Shown: in pieces, positions 41,258 to 50,810 of the stretch
How the letters are laid out: every line of letters starts with the position of its first letter
Position numbering within the stretch: the stretch's first letter is position 1
NCBI GenBank assembly: GCA_964579845.1
Contig: CAZOHC010000001.1
Coordinates: 44,155-108,154, forward strand
Direction of reading: 5' to 3'
Length of the DNA stretch: 64,000 bases
Source: CAZOHC01 sp964579845
Lineage (GTDB): Bacteria; Patescibacteriota; Microgenomatia; Levybacterales; UBA12049
Translations under genes and position numbers: made by a program
The notes under the pieces: generated by a model
Told to the model about the DNA's origin: nothing
The model's input: only the letters and a program-made list of their open reading frames with translations
Database searches by the model: none

Positions 41258-43477
41258 ATGCAAATTGTTGTCTCGTTCATTATTTTACTGTACGTACTTT
41301 TCCTAAAACTATGTGCTCGTCTCCTGAAACCGTTTGCGTTTCTTGCTTCAAAGATTAGACAGCTCGCTGAGAACAGCAAAGACGGAATACGAACGATTCG
41401 CCACAAAACAAGAAGTCTCGTGAGGAAACTCACTCCCAGAAAAGAGTCAAGAGTCCTGCAGACAGACACCGCTGGTACAGACGTGAGCAATCTACTGAAA
41501 ATCCCGTTTCGATTTAAGCTTCGTTACTTTATCCTCGGATCTGTTTTTTCACTGCTCTTTGCGTTTCTGCCGCTACTTTTTTATCTGTTCCTCCAGGATC
41601 TTCCCAACCCGAAGGAACTCAGTATCAGACAAATTCCCCAAGCAACCAAGATTTACGACCGAAACGGCACCCTGCTCTACCAGATCTATGCACAGCATAA
41701 CCGAACGATTATTACTCTCAACGATGTCCCGAAGTCGCTGCAACACGCAACACTCGCCATTGAAGATAAAAACTTTTATTCTCACCCCGGCTTTGATCTC
41801 CCGGCGATAACCCGAGCTTTCATCGAGAATATGAAAGGGAACAATATCCAAGGAGGATCAACAATTACCCAGCAGCTCATTAAATCCTCCATGCTCACAC
41901 CGGAGCGGCTCATCTCGCGGAAAATTAAAGAAGTTATCCTCGCATTCTGGACAGAGCGGATGTATACGAAAAATGAAATTCTTGAAATGTATTTCAACCA
42001 GATTCCTTATGGCGGAACCGCCTGGGGAGTAGAAGCAGCAGCTGAGATATACTTCGGCAAATCAGTCCAGCAGCTTACACTGGCAGAAAGTGCGTTTCTG
42101 GCAGGAATAACCGCAGCACCCAGTGCATACTCTCCGTACGGCCCCAATCCGACGGCCTGGAAGTCCAGGCAGAAAGAAGTGCTCAATCGCATGGTTATTC
42201 TTGGTTATATATCCGAAAAAGAAGCAAAAACAGCTGAAGAACAAGTCCTTACCTTCCAGCCGCTCAGAACAGCGATGCGTGCTCCTCACTTCATCCAGTA
42301 TGTCAAAGACGTTCTCACCGAACGGTATGGACTTCCCATGCTCGAGCGGGGCGGGTTGACGGTCGTAACTTCGCTCGATCTGAGTCTGCAAGAGTCCACC
42401 CAGGAGATTGTGGCTGATGAGGTCGCACAGGCTTCATACCTCCAGGTCAGTAATGGCGCAGCATTAATTACTGACCCGAGAAACGGTGATATCCTGGCAA
42501 TGGTCGGCTCCAAAGACTTCAATAACCCGAACGGAGGAAAAGTGAATCTGACAACAGCATACCGTCAACCGGGAAGCACGGTCAAAGTTATCACCTACAG
42601 CGCTGCATTAGCAAACGGATTCACGGCTGCATCTATTGTTGACGATACCCCGATCACATACCCGAATCCGGGAGGAACACCGTATACGCCGGTGAACTAT
42701 GACGGCACATACCGAGGAAGAGTCCCCCTGAGATTTGCTTTGGCAAATTCACTGAATATTCCGGCAGTAAAAATTCTGCAGCAGGTAGGTATTCCGACCA
42801 TGGTGACACTTGCCCAGGAAATGGGAATACGAAGCTGGCAGGATCCTGAAGCATATGGCCTCGCGGTGACACTGGGAGGGTCGGAAGCGACAATGCTTGA
42901 GATGGCTACTGTTTTCGGGACGTTGGCACATTCCGGAAAAAGAACTGATCTCAACCCTATTCTGAAGATCAGCGACGTGAAAGGTGAAATTATCGAAGAA
43001 AAGACTAACCCACCACAACCACAGGTACTGGACGAACGAATAGCATTTATTATTTCAGACATTCTGTCTGATAACCAGTCCCGTGCTGCTGCCTTCGGAG
43101 CAAACTCTATTCTGACGATTCCAAATCACACGGTATCGGTCAAAACAGGAACTTCTGATAACAAACGCGATAACTGGACCATCGGGTATACTGATCACCG
43201 CGTTGTCACCGTCTGGGTTGGGAATAATGACAACTCTCCGATGAGCCCCACACTCGCTTCAGGAATTACCGGTGCAGCTCCAATCTGGAACAGAGTTATG
43301 ACAAATCTTCTTGAAAAAATACCGGAGAAAAAAAGAGCAATCCCTTCAGACATTGTGCAGCGCGCATGTTTCGGGAGAATGGAGTATTTTATCAAAGGAA
43401 CGGAAAACAGTGTCAGCTGTTCCCGTTCTCGAGAGGCAACACCGACGACTCAACCTCTTTGGCAACGATTTCGCTGA
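41258..43477 (+). CDS. class A penicillin-binding protein (PBP1A-like), second copy
   Basis: A 739-residue paralogue of the preceding gene. The GT51 domain has EDKNFYSHPGFDLPAITRA and GGSTITQQLIKSS; the transpeptidase has PGSTVKVITYS (Ser-x-x-Lys), ANSLNIPAVKI and KTGTSDN. It carries an extra, basic and helical N-terminal segment of about 80 residues before the main transmembrane helix, with another hydrophobic stretch at the very start. TATAAT lies 28 nt before the ATG, leaving a short leader without SD. Its 3' end overlaps rpe by 65 nt. Confidence 0.95.
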   Translation: MQIVVSFIILLYVLFLKLCARLLKPFAFLASKIRQLAENSKDGIRTIRHKTRSLVRKLTPRKESRVLQTDTAGTDVSNLLKIPFRFKLRYFILGSVFSLLFAFLPLLFYLFLQDLPNPKELSIRQIPQATKIYDRNGTLLYQIYAQHNRTIITLNDVPKSLQHATLAIEDKNFYSHPGFDLPAITRAFIENMKGNNIQGGSTITQQLIKSSMLTPERLISRKIKEVILAFWTERMYTKNEILEMYFNQIPYGGTAWGVEAAAEIYFGKSVQQLTLAESAFLAGITAAPSAYSPYGPNPTAWKSRQKEVLNRMVILGYISEKEAKTAEEQVLTFQPLRTAMRAPHFIQYVKDVLTERYGLPMLERGGLTVVTSLDLSLQESTQEIVADEVAQASYLQVSNGAALITDPRNGDILAMVGSKDFNNPNGGKVNLTTAYRQPGSTVKVITYSAALANGFTAASIVDDTPITYPNPGGTPYTPVNYDGTYRGRVPLRFALANSLNIPAVKILQQVGIPTMVTLAQEMGIRSWQDPEAYGLAVTLGGSEATMLEMATVFGTLAHSGKRTDLNPILKISDVKGEIIEEKTNPPQPQVLDERIAFIISDILSDNQSRAAAFGANSILTIPNHTVSVKTGTSDNKRDNWTIGYTDHRVVTVWVGNNDNSPMSPTLASGITGAAPIWNRVMTNLLEKIPEKKRAIPSDIVQRACFGRMEYFIKGTENSVSCSRSREATPTTQPLWQRFR

Positions 43478-44090
43478 GGTGATGATACGCCTCTTGAGGG
43501 TCATCTTTTGAGAACAATGCTGAGGTCGCGACAAAACGTCTGGCTCCTGCCTGATACACCTTCGTAATCGTTTGATCGGTAATTCCCCCGTCAACCTCAA
43601 TTGTCAGCATCGGATGCTGTTTGGCAAGTGAGGCAATTTTGTGCAATGAATTTTCAAGAAACACTTGCCCTGAGAACCCCGCCTTCACACTCATCACGAG
43701 CACGCTATCAAGATTCTCAAACGGAACGGTAATTGCGCTCAAAGGTGTATCAGCATCGAGCACAAGCCCAACCTCACCGAGTGACTCAGTGACTGCAACA
43801 AATTCTGTCTGGTCAGGCATCATCTCCACATGTCCCAAAAACCGTCGGAACCCTGCCTCAGCAAATGGCTTCACGTATTGGAGAGGATCTTCAACCATGA
43901 GGTGGAGCTCAAAAAGCGTATCCTTTGTATACGAAGTAAACGGATGAGGATCACGAAACGTAAAATTCTCAGCAAATTTTCCGTCGAGCAAATCGATATG
44001 AACCGTTTTCGCAAACGAGGTAACCACATCAAGTTTTGCTTTCATGGCTTCCCATTCCTGCTCTAGTATACCGGGTACTATTTCAGTCAT
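43413..44090 (-). CDS. rpe: ribulose-phosphate 3-epimerase
   Basis: Interconverts ribulose 5-phosphate and xylulose 5-phosphate. Motifs: PGILEQEWEAMKAKL, VHIDLLDGKFAENFTF (metal-binding His/Asp), FELHLMVEDPLQYV, MSVKAGFSGQVFLENSL and VDGGITDQTI. At 225 residues it is normal length, with a tail reaching into the convergent PBP gene. The start overlaps the rpiB stop by 4 nt. It forms an operon with rpiB and a PfkB kinase. Confidence 0.9.
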   Translation of the reverse strand: MTEIVPGILEQEWEAMKAKLDVVTSFAKTVHIDLLDGKFAENFTFRDPHPFTSYTKDTLFELHLMVEDPLQYVKPFAEAGFRRFLGHVEMMPDQTEFVAVTESLGEVGLVLDADTPLSAITVPFENLDSVLVMSVKAGFSGQVFLENSLHKIASLAKQHPMLTIEVDGGITDQTITKVYQAGARRFVATSALFSKDDPQEAYHHLSEIVAKEVESSVLPLENGNS

Positions 44091-44545
44091 ACATTTGTTC
44101 TCTGTTTCTCAAGTGCTGCAACTTTATCAAGACGTTTACTATATCGTTCATTTGAAGAAAACGGCGTCGACAGAAAGGATTTCACCATTTTTTTCAGTTC
44201 TTCAGGAAGCGTATAATCAGTTGCAAGTGCGAGCACGTTAATATCATCGTCCTTTCGTGCTGCCATCACCTGATCTTCAGCAATTCCCAGTCCCGAGCGA
44301 ATACCGTTGACTTTATTTGCCACCATATCCACACCAACACCACTCCCGCACAGTACAATTCCCCGAGAAGTAGAGTCTGTTGCTACCTTTGTTGCGACTG
44401 CGTGCGCATAATCAACATAGTCATCATCAGGAATCACACGATCAGCACCGAGATCAAGAACCTCAACACCCAGTTCTGCTAACAGTAGCTTTACCTGTTC
44501 TTTGGCGGGAAACCCTCTGTGATCAGCACCGATATATACTCTCAT
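44087..44545 (-). CDS. rpiB: ribose-5-phosphate isomerase B
   Basis: Interconverts ribose 5-phosphate and ribulose 5-phosphate. The RpiB/LacAB motifs IGADHRGFPAKEQVK, DYAHAVATKVA, GIVLCGSGVGVDMVANKVNGIR (catalytic Cys region) and NVLALATDY are complete. It has 152 residues. It lies 3 nt downstream of the PfkB kinase and overlaps rpe by 4 nt, giving a pentose-phosphate operon. Confidence 0.95.
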   Translation of the reverse strand: MRVYIGADHRGFPAKEQVKLLLAELGVEVLDLGADRVIPDDDYVDYAHAVATKVATDSTSRGIVLCGSGVGVDMVANKVNGIRSGLGIAEDQVMAARKDDDINVLALATDYTLPEELKKMVKSFLSTPFSSNERYSKRLDKVAALEKQRTNV

Positions 44546-44548
44546 CGC

Positions 44549-45535
44549 TTATTTCTCCGTGACGATTTCACGAACTCGTACTCGCTTTTCTTCCAGCTCG
44601 TCATTCATCTGTTTTTTCGTCAGCAACCCTGGCTGCGAGCCGACCTGACCGATAACTGATGAGGAGCTCAATGTTCCCCATTGCATCGCCTCAGTAATAT
44701 CTTTTCCGGAAAGAATAGCGCCTAAAAATCCGGTCGCATAACTGTCACCTGCTCCTGTTTTTTCAATAACCGGGACTTTCAAAATCGGCGCGTGATAGAT
44801 CGTCCGTGTCGCATCCATCGCATACGAACCATCCTCACCATCTGTCACGACGACTGTCTCAGCACCCAGCGTATGCAGAGAGTTAAGCAGCAGTTCCATA
44901 TCCTGTTTCCCTGTTTCCCGTCCGATAAGACGAAATCCTTCTTCTTTATTAATAAACAATATTCCCGTCATTGCCAGCATATCCCGGATAAAGCCGGGCG
45001 CATCTATAAGCTGTCTGGTACCGGGGTTTAAGACTAAGAATGTCTTTTTCTCCCGAACATACTCTCTGACCATCTGATAGACATGCTTCCAGTCATTGCC
45101 GATTGAGGTCAGATAGAGGCAGTGTGCACCCACGCCATAAAGCGAAAAATCATGCTCACGCTCAACATGCTGAACAAGCAGTGTGCGTTCCCCTTTAAGA
45201 TTAATACCGATCGCGAATGAGGAACGTCCTTTTCTTTTCACCTTAACGGTTTCGACTTTTTCTTTTTTCAGCCGTAATAGAATCGTCTCACTGAATTCAT
45301 CTTCCCCAGTCTCAGCCATGAGACCGGTAACAAAGCCTAACCGGGATAATCCGACGGCAACATTACAGGCATTGCCGCCAACCTCAAAGACACAGTCTGT
45401 CAGCTGAATTTTCTCTCCTGAGGCCAAGCGAAGTTCATTCCGTTCTTTATCCAAGCGAATATTCTTCTCATCATCCCCGATTGAGAGAAACGCGTCTATC
45501 AGTGCATTACCGATCGTGAGGACATCAAAGTGCAT
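44549..45535 (-). CDS. PfkB-family sugar or nucleoside kinase
   Basis: A 328-residue kinase of the ribokinase family. The N-terminus LTIGNALIDAFLSIGDD, the GGNACNVAVGLSRLG signature 1 and KTGAGDSYATGFLGAIL signature 2 with catalytic Asp are clear. Substrate could be ribose, adenosine or another sugar; adjacency to rpiB and rpe fits ribose or a nucleoside-derived pentose. TATAGC lies 8 nt before the ATG. Confidence 0.88.
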   Translation of the reverse strand: MHFDVLTIGNALIDAFLSIGDDEKNIRLDKERNELRLASGEKIQLTDCVFEVGGNACNVAVGLSRLGFVTGLMAETGEDEFSETILLRLKKEKVETVKVKRKGRSSFAIGINLKGERTLLVQHVEREHDFSLYGVGAHCLYLTSIGNDWKHVYQMVREYVREKKTFLVLNPGTRQLIDAPGFIRDMLAMTGILFINKEEGFRLIGRETGKQDMELLLNSLHTLGAETVVVTDGEDGSYAMDATRTIYHAPILKVPVIEKTGAGDSYATGFLGAILSGKDITEAMQWGTLSSSSVIGQVGSQPGLLTKKQMNDELEEKRVRVREIVTEK

Positions 45536-45580
45536 ACTTCCATGCTATATGATGCATGAGGCTTTGACAAGTCACGCTAC

Positions 45581-46141
45581 TTACTCCTCAGCTTCAGTTT
45601 CTTTCTCATCTCTGTCCCGGCCGATAATTACGACAACATCAGCATTTGCGCTCACATCTTCTTCTTCGATTGATTCAACGGTATAGTTTGCTGACAAAGC
45701 CTGTCTCACAGCATCAGCCGCTCCTTTCTCCCCTGCCCGATACTGAATCGAAAGCCCCACTTGATCATAGCTTTCGGCATTCCCGGTCGTCACCGTTGTG
45801 AAACCTGCATCCTTTAACACCGTTGCAGCGTCGCCTGCAGCTCCAGCCACACCGCTGCCGTTGAGCACTGAAATTCGGACCGTCTTTTTATCTTCATCTT
45901 TGAATGGTTCAGCAGTCGGAGTCGGGGTGGTAGTCGGCATGACCTGTGCTGTGGGTGTCGGCTGGGTATTGAGTTGGTCAAGTGTCGGCAGCTCAGGAAG
46001 CGTAAAACCGTTCTGTTTGAGGTAAAAATTAGCTGCAAAAAGCAAAAACCCGAGCAGTAGGCCGATCGGGATAATATAATAAAGCCCGATTCGGCGATGT
46101 TTCGGGCTTTGTGTAGACACTGGTCGTGCCACATCATCCAT
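45581..46141 (-). CDS. LytR_C-domain membrane protein
   Basis: A 186-residue protein: cytoplasmic N-terminus, one transmembrane helix (about residues 18-38), Thr/Pro-rich linker and a LytR C-terminal domain (VRISVLNGSGVAGAAGDAATVL ... ADVVVIIGRD). LytR_C domains are found at the end of some LCP proteins and as stand-alone partners. The LCP protein at 2241 could be such a partner. ATG 46141 follows TATAGT by 9 nt and is preferred over 46195. Confidence 0.8.
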   Translation of the reverse strand: MDDVARPVSTQSPKHRRIGLYYIIPIGLLLGFLLFAANFYLKQNGFTLPELPTLDQLNTQPTPTAQVMPTTTPTPTAEPFKDEDKKTVRISVLNGSGVAGAAGDAATVLKDAGFTTVTTGNAESYDQVGLSIQYRAGEKGAADAVRQALSANYTVESIEEEDVSANADVVVIIGRDRDEKETEAEE

Positions 46142-46228
46142 AGCAGTTGTACTATAACAGATTTTGTCTCCTTGGCAAGAAAATGAGCTTCGCATTACCC
46201 CTTTACCCGGTTTGCTATAATGAAAGAT

Positions 46229-47938
46229 ATGCCCTTCAAGAATCGTCTTCTGCTTGCCTGTTGCTTCATTGGCTTAGTTCTCATGATGATGCTTCCGTAC
46301 ACTGCATTCGGCCGGGACGAGCTGGATGAAATTAATGATCAGATAAACGACCTTACCACGAAGCTCAATCAATCAATTGCTGCGACAAAACCTCTGGAGT
46401 CACAACTCGCAGGACTCAAGACACAGATTGAGGGAATTAAAGGACGGGTGAATTCGATCGATAAGGACTTAGAAGCCAAGAAAAAAACGATTGATGACGG
46501 ATATAAGTCACTTGAACAGAAACAAATCGTCTTGAATAAAACAATCAGGGATTACTACATAAAATCGTATTATAACTCACCGCTTCTGATCTTTTTTTCA
46601 TCAGACTCTGCCTCCGATGTTACCCGTGTTATGGCGTATCAACGAGCCGCAGCAAATCAGGATAAAAGTATTATCACCGGTATCGTGGTGTCAATCACAG
46701 GACTTGAAGAAAAACGCGAGCAACTGAAGCGGGAGCAGGCACGACTACTTATCGCGAGGAATAACCTGGATGAACAGAGCCGAAAACTTGATGAAGTTAT
46801 CCTCGGTGCGAAGACCTACCAAGCAGAGGTGTCAGGAAAAATTGCGGCACTCTCCTCAAAACAGCAAGAAATTGTCAACGCGAGATCGGGAAACTATACC
46901 TTTACCATCGGCAACGGTGAACTGGCTGATGAGTACCTGTCCTCCGCCAAGGGCTTTCGAGAATCAGCCCCGGCAGGATCATTTGCGATTTTCTCATTCG
47001 GCGGGTATACACACCGAAAGGGTATGAGTCAGTATGGAGCCAGAGGCAGAGCACAAAACGGACAGAACTATAAGCAGATACTTCAGGCATACTACGGAAA
47101 AGAACCGGTGAGCAAAGACACCGGAGGTTCAATTAAAGTGACAGGTCATGGCGAGATGGATTTTGAAGGAAGATATCTCCTCGGCATTGCGGAGATGCCG
47201 TCATCATGGCATCCTGAGGCACTGAAGGCACAAGCTGTCGCAGCACGTACCTACGCCTACCGATATAAAGCTGAAGGAAAAGAGATCTGCACAACTGAGA
47301 GTTGCCAGGTCTTTAATGCAGGGAAAGCCGATAACGCACCTGATTCATGGAAGCAAGCGGTCTCAGATACCAAAGGACAGGTTCTTGAAGACGTCGTCAC
47401 CTACTACGCATCAACACACGGAGGCTATGCATCCCCTATCGGCTGGGACACAACTGACGGATCTGGAGGTAGTAACTTTATCGACAAAGCATATGATAAA
47501 ATCGGCGGCTCACCATGGCTCTACAAGGCTTGGTGGCGAAAAGGCTACAGTAATAGCGGCGATAGCTGCGGCAGGGCAAACCCTTGGCTGAGTGCTGAGG
47601 AAATGGCTGATATCGTCAACGCACACCTGGTTATGACCCGCGGGAACTCATCAGAAACCAGCAGAGTCACTCCTGTTACGACGTCCTGTTGGGGAGGAAA
47701 TCCGTACAGTATGAGCGAACTACGAGAGATAGCAAGTAAGTATGGCGGAATCAGTGCTGCATCAAGTGTCTCCGTCTCGCAAGGAAACGGCGAAACAAAT
47801 TCAGTCACCATTAACGGCATCAGTATGAGCGGAAAAGAATTCAGAAATGCTGTGTATCTCAGGGCGCCAGGGTATATCCGTATTCCCCAAGGAGAGTACG
47901 GTTCAGGCTGGGCCTTTTTTAATGTTGAAAGAAAATAA
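46229..47938 (+). CDS. SpoIID/LytB-domain protein with N-terminal coiled coil
   Basis: A 569-residue secreted protein with signal peptide (residues 3-27), a long coiled coil (about 30-215; DELDEINDQINDLTTKLNQS...) like that of EnvC/CwlO-type proteins, and a SpoIID domain from about 255 (FGGYTHRKGMSQYGARGRAQNG, ALKAQAVAARTYAYRYKAEG). SpoIID domains act on peptidoglycan glycan strands lacking stem peptides. It may serve cell-wall remodelling at division. TATAAT ends 7 nt before ATG 46229; the in-frame ATG at 46220 lies inside the hexamer. Confidence 0.87.
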   Translation: MPFKNRLLLACCFIGLVLMMMLPYTAFGRDELDEINDQINDLTTKLNQSIAATKPLESQLAGLKTQIEGIKGRVNSIDKDLEAKKKTIDDGYKSLEQKQIVLNKTIRDYYIKSYYNSPLLIFFSSDSASDVTRVMAYQRAAANQDKSIITGIVVSITGLEEKREQLKREQARLLIARNNLDEQSRKLDEVILGAKTYQAEVSGKIAALSSKQQEIVNARSGNYTFTIGNGELADEYLSSAKGFRESAPAGSFAIFSFGGYTHRKGMSQYGARGRAQNGQNYKQILQAYYGKEPVSKDTGGSIKVTGHGEMDFEGRYLLGIAEMPSSWHPEALKAQAVAARTYAYRYKAEGKEICTTESCQVFNAGKADNAPDSWKQAVSDTKGQVLEDVVTYYASTHGGYASPIGWDTTDGSGGSNFIDKAYDKIGGSPWLYKAWWRKGYSNSGDSCGRANPWLSAEEMADIVNAHLVMTRGNSSETSRVTPVTTSCWGGNPYSMSELREIASKYGGISAASSVSVSQGNGETNSVTINGISMSGKEFRNAVYLRAPGYIRIPQGEYGSGWAFFNVERK

Positions 47939-47965
47939 GAATAGTCAGAGAAAGAAGAGAAGATA

Positions 47966-48637
47966 ATGCAGGACGTGTTTACAGCAAAAAAGCCTTCCCG
48001 TCAATCAGATACGCCACCGAACGAAGAGAAAAAAGCCTTCCACCCCGTGACGATTATGAAGGAAAAGCCGCAAAGACACGGGTTTTTTACGGCATTTGCA
48101 CCCAAGCCAATCGGGCTGAAATTTGAGACACAGGAACCGGAAGAAGAGATCGTACTTTTGGTCAGAAAGCACTTTATCACCAATTTTCCTTGGATATTGA
48201 TCGTCTTATTCTTCGTGCTCTTATCGTTTATTCTTTTTCCGTTTCTCAGGTCAAATGCTTTTTCAGATATGTTCTTTATCCCCGATACCTATCTGCTGAT
48301 TCTTGCCGGGTTTTACTATCTGATCGTCATAGGATTTGCACTCCAACAGTTTACTGCCTGGTTTTACCAAATGGGAATCATCACCAACTATAGAGTCATT
48401 GATATCGACTTTCATACACTCATCAGCCGGAATGTTGCGTATACTGATATCTCAGATATTGTTGACCTGGAAATAAGTCAGGGGGGCTTTCTTCATAATT
48501 TTCTTAACTACGGGAATGTTCATATCCAGACCGAAGGATTGAAGGCAAACTTTGAGTTTCTCGCTATTCCCAAACCGCATATTGTTGCTGATACCATCTC
48601 CGATCTGATACGAGTGACGAAAGGGCAAGCATCATGA
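47966..48637 (+). CDS. bacterial PH-domain membrane protein
   Basis: A 223-residue protein with a cytoplasmic N-terminus of about 70 residues, two transmembrane helices (about residues 77-97 and 108-132) and a bPH2/YdbS-like PH domain (ITNYRVIDIDFHTLISRNVAYTDISDIVDLEISQGG). Role unknown. It is 27 nt after the SpoIID gene and overlaps the next small membrane gene by 4 nt, so these form one operon. Confidence 0.75.
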   Translation: MQDVFTAKKPSRQSDTPPNEEKKAFHPVTIMKEKPQRHGFFTAFAPKPIGLKFETQEPEEEIVLLVRKHFITNFPWILIVLFFVLLSFILFPFLRSNAFSDMFFIPDTYLLILAGFYYLIVIGFALQQFTAWFYQMGIITNYRVIDIDFHTLISRNVAYTDISDIVDLEISQGGFLHNFLNYGNVHIQTEGLKANFEFLAIPKPHIVADTISDLIRVTKGQAS

Positions 48638-48870
48638 ATATTGATACAATTCTTTCCCCTGCGCTCCTCTCAATTTTCGCAAAAGCAGGAGTGTTGCTCT
48701 TATTAGCGCTGTATGGGATATTTTGTCTTATCGTCCTCATCCAAGTCCGAGGCCTCACCAAGCTCGTCTCATTTACCCAAACACCGTTGTCAGGGACGAT
48801 TGTGACTGCATTTTTACTTCATCTTGTGCTTGTCATTTCGCTTTTTTTCCTCGCCCTTGCTATACTATAA
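48634..48870 (+). CDS. small two-helix membrane protein (DUF5657-like)
   Basis: A 78-residue protein with two transmembrane helices separated by VRGLTKLVSFTQTPLSG. It resembles DUF5657 proteins of CPR bacteria, a modest assignment. Its ATG overlaps the PH-domain stop (ATGA). The -10 box of the next gene lies in its last codons. Confidence 0.6.
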   Translation: MNIDTILSPALLSIFAKAGVLLLLALYGIFCLIVLIQVRGLTKLVSFTQTPLSGTIVTAFLLHLVLVISLFFLALAIL

Positions 48871-48873
48871 AAA

Positions 48874-50739
48874 ATGCCTTCCTCGTTAAGCTTTGCGAAA
48901 ATCGTAGCCACAGCGACTGAAAAAGCCTGGTCTCAGGTATATCATGCCGGGAATCTTTTTGCCCTTGTCTCACTCAGTTCTGAGTCCTCAGAACATGATC
49001 TCAATGCACTCGGAAAAGAAATGTTTAACATTCTGGAATCAAGCTTTTTCTCACTTGAGAAAAAAAACCTCACAACGATCTCAGAAGTCATCACTGAGAG
49101 CATGCAGGAAGTTCCTGAATCAGTGACACTGTCTGCATGTATTGCTTTTAGTAAAGAGGCAATTCTCTACTTATTTTTAGTCGGTGACGGAAAAATCCTC
49201 ATGAAACGAGGAGAAAAAACAGGTGTCTTACTCAGCCATACAGACCAGAAAGGATCACGAAAAATAGCTTCATCCTCAGGATTTCTGAACCATGAGGATG
49301 CAGTACTCATGCAGACGGGAGGATTTGTCCGACTGATCTCAACTGACGCAGTCATTGAGGCATTGGACAGTCATCTGCCGAATGATATTATTGAAAAACT
49401 TTCCACAAACGCGTCAGACCTGCCGGGTGATGCTTCAGCAGTCACCCTCCTGTATCAGGGAACCTCGTCTCCGAACGCGATGACTCCTGTACAGGAAATG
49501 ACTCACGAGAAGAAATCCGCTTCTTTACCGGAAGAGCCTCAAACATCTGAGGAAGAGCTATCGAAGTCAGCTGGAGAAGATCGTGTCACGGAAGAAGCAT
49601 CACCACCACAGGAAATAGTGAAGCAGGAGCAGAATGCTTTCGATGAAGAAAAAGAAATGCGTGCGTGGAAAACAGAGCATCCTGAGATTGTTCAGGAGAA
49701 CGATGATGAAACTGATGAAGAATCAGCGCCGGTTGTTGTTACGAAGCGACTTCCAGCACTCCCCTTCACCCTTCCTTCCCGAAAAGTGCTCTTCGGCTTA
49801 CTGGCAGTGATTCTGCTCGTCGCATTCGTACTCAGTATCTTTGTCACTAAGCAGCAGTCCCAAAATTCAGAAACTCGTGAAGTCTTTGACCGAACTTATC
49901 AGGAAGCAACAGCTAAATTCGATGAAGCAGAAGGACTCAAAAACTTGAATGCCCAGCTCGCTCAGGATGATTACAACAAGGCAGCAGAAATACTCAGAGA
50001 CGGATTAAAACAGGTGAAAAAAGGATCAGATGAAGAGAAAAAACTCCTGGAACTTCTGGCAAAAGTCGAGCAGAATATCGTCAAAGCAGAGGGAGAAACT
50101 GTCAAGGCGAAGCCGGTTGATATCAGTGAAAGCGCCCTCCTCTCACTGGCAGCTGAGAAGTCATCCTCGTTCGTCGCAGAAGAGAAAGGACGATACTACG
50201 CACTCACATCATCTGCCGTACTTCAGAACGACGATGAAGTTCTGGAAAACAATAACGACTGGCACGATACAGCAGGCTTCAGCGTCTACAACGGTAATAT
50301 CTACATTCTTGATAAAAAAGACGGTGTCCTGAAATTCACCGCAGGTGCAGACGGATATGGAAAATCTTCGTATTTCAGCGAGAATGCTCCGTCGCTTGCT
50401 CAAGCACAGTCGATGGGTATTGACGGATCTGTCTATATTCTGTTTCATGATGGGAAAATTAGAAAATATACGAGAGGAAACGAAGATTCATTCACGCTTT
50501 CAGGCCTTCCGTCGCCGCTAAAAGATCCGAAACAAATCATCGCAGGCACTGAGATGGAGTCAATCTATGTCTTCGACCGAGGAAACAGCCGGGTGATACA
50601 ACTCAGTTCTGACGGGACATTTAAAAAAGCCTGGAAAGCAGAGGCTCTGGCTAGCACGGACCTCATCGACGTTCGTGAAGATGAAGATAAAATTTACCTA
50701 CTCAAAGGAAAAAACCTCTCGATGATGAGCATGGAGTAG
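48874..50739 (+). CDS. PP2C-like domain, transmembrane helix and propeller-like repeat protein
   Basis: A 621-residue protein. Residues 1-200 resemble a divergent PPM/PP2C phosphatase fold (SLSACIAFSKEAILYLFLVGDGKILMKRG-like strands) but lack the usual metal-binding Asp cluster, so it may be a pseudophosphatase. A long acidic linker follows, then one transmembrane helix (about 305-325), a helical part (345-410) and a C-terminal region of NHL/propeller-like repeats (GFSVYNGNIYILDKKDGVLKF, MGIDGSVYILFHDGKIRKYT, ESIYVFDRGNSRVIQLSSDG). TATACT ends 7 nt before the ATG, inside the previous gene. Confidence 0.6.
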   Translation: MPSSLSFAKIVATATEKAWSQVYHAGNLFALVSLSSESSEHDLNALGKEMFNILESSFFSLEKKNLTTISEVITESMQEVPESVTLSACIAFSKEAILYLFLVGDGKILMKRGEKTGVLLSHTDQKGSRKIASSSGFLNHEDAVLMQTGGFVRLISTDAVIEALDSHLPNDIIEKLSTNASDLPGDASAVTLLYQGTSSPNAMTPVQEMTHEKKSASLPEEPQTSEEELSKSAGEDRVTEEASPPQEIVKQEQNAFDEEKEMRAWKTEHPEIVQENDDETDEESAPVVVTKRLPALPFTLPSRKVLFGLLAVILLVAFVLSIFVTKQQSQNSETREVFDRTYQEATAKFDEAEGLKNLNAQLAQDDYNKAAEILRDGLKQVKKGSDEEKKLLELLAKVEQNIVKAEGETVKAKPVDISESALLSLAAEKSSSFVAEEKGRYYALTSSAVLQNDDEVLENNNDWHDTAGFSVYNGNIYILDKKDGVLKFTAGADGYGKSSYFSENAPSLAQAQSMGIDGSVYILFHDGKIRKYTRGNEDSFTLSGLPSPLKDPKQIIAGTEMESIYVFDRGNSRVIQLSSDGTFKKAWKAEALASTDLIDVREDEDKIYLLKGKNLSMMSME

Positions 50740-50745
50740 CATGAC

Positions 50746-50788
50746 GAAAAAAGCCCCGCGTATCTGCATGAATGGCACATAGCGGGGC
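50746..50788 (-). terminator. intrinsic terminator of the phosphatase gene
   Basis: GCCCCGC / GCGGGGC 7-bp stem with a 22-nt loop, followed on the minus strand by T7. It terminates the minus-strand gene at 50811 and may also stop the plus-strand operon read-through. Confidence 0.8.
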
Positions 50789-50810
50789 GGTAATGTTGCG
50801 GATTCGGCCA

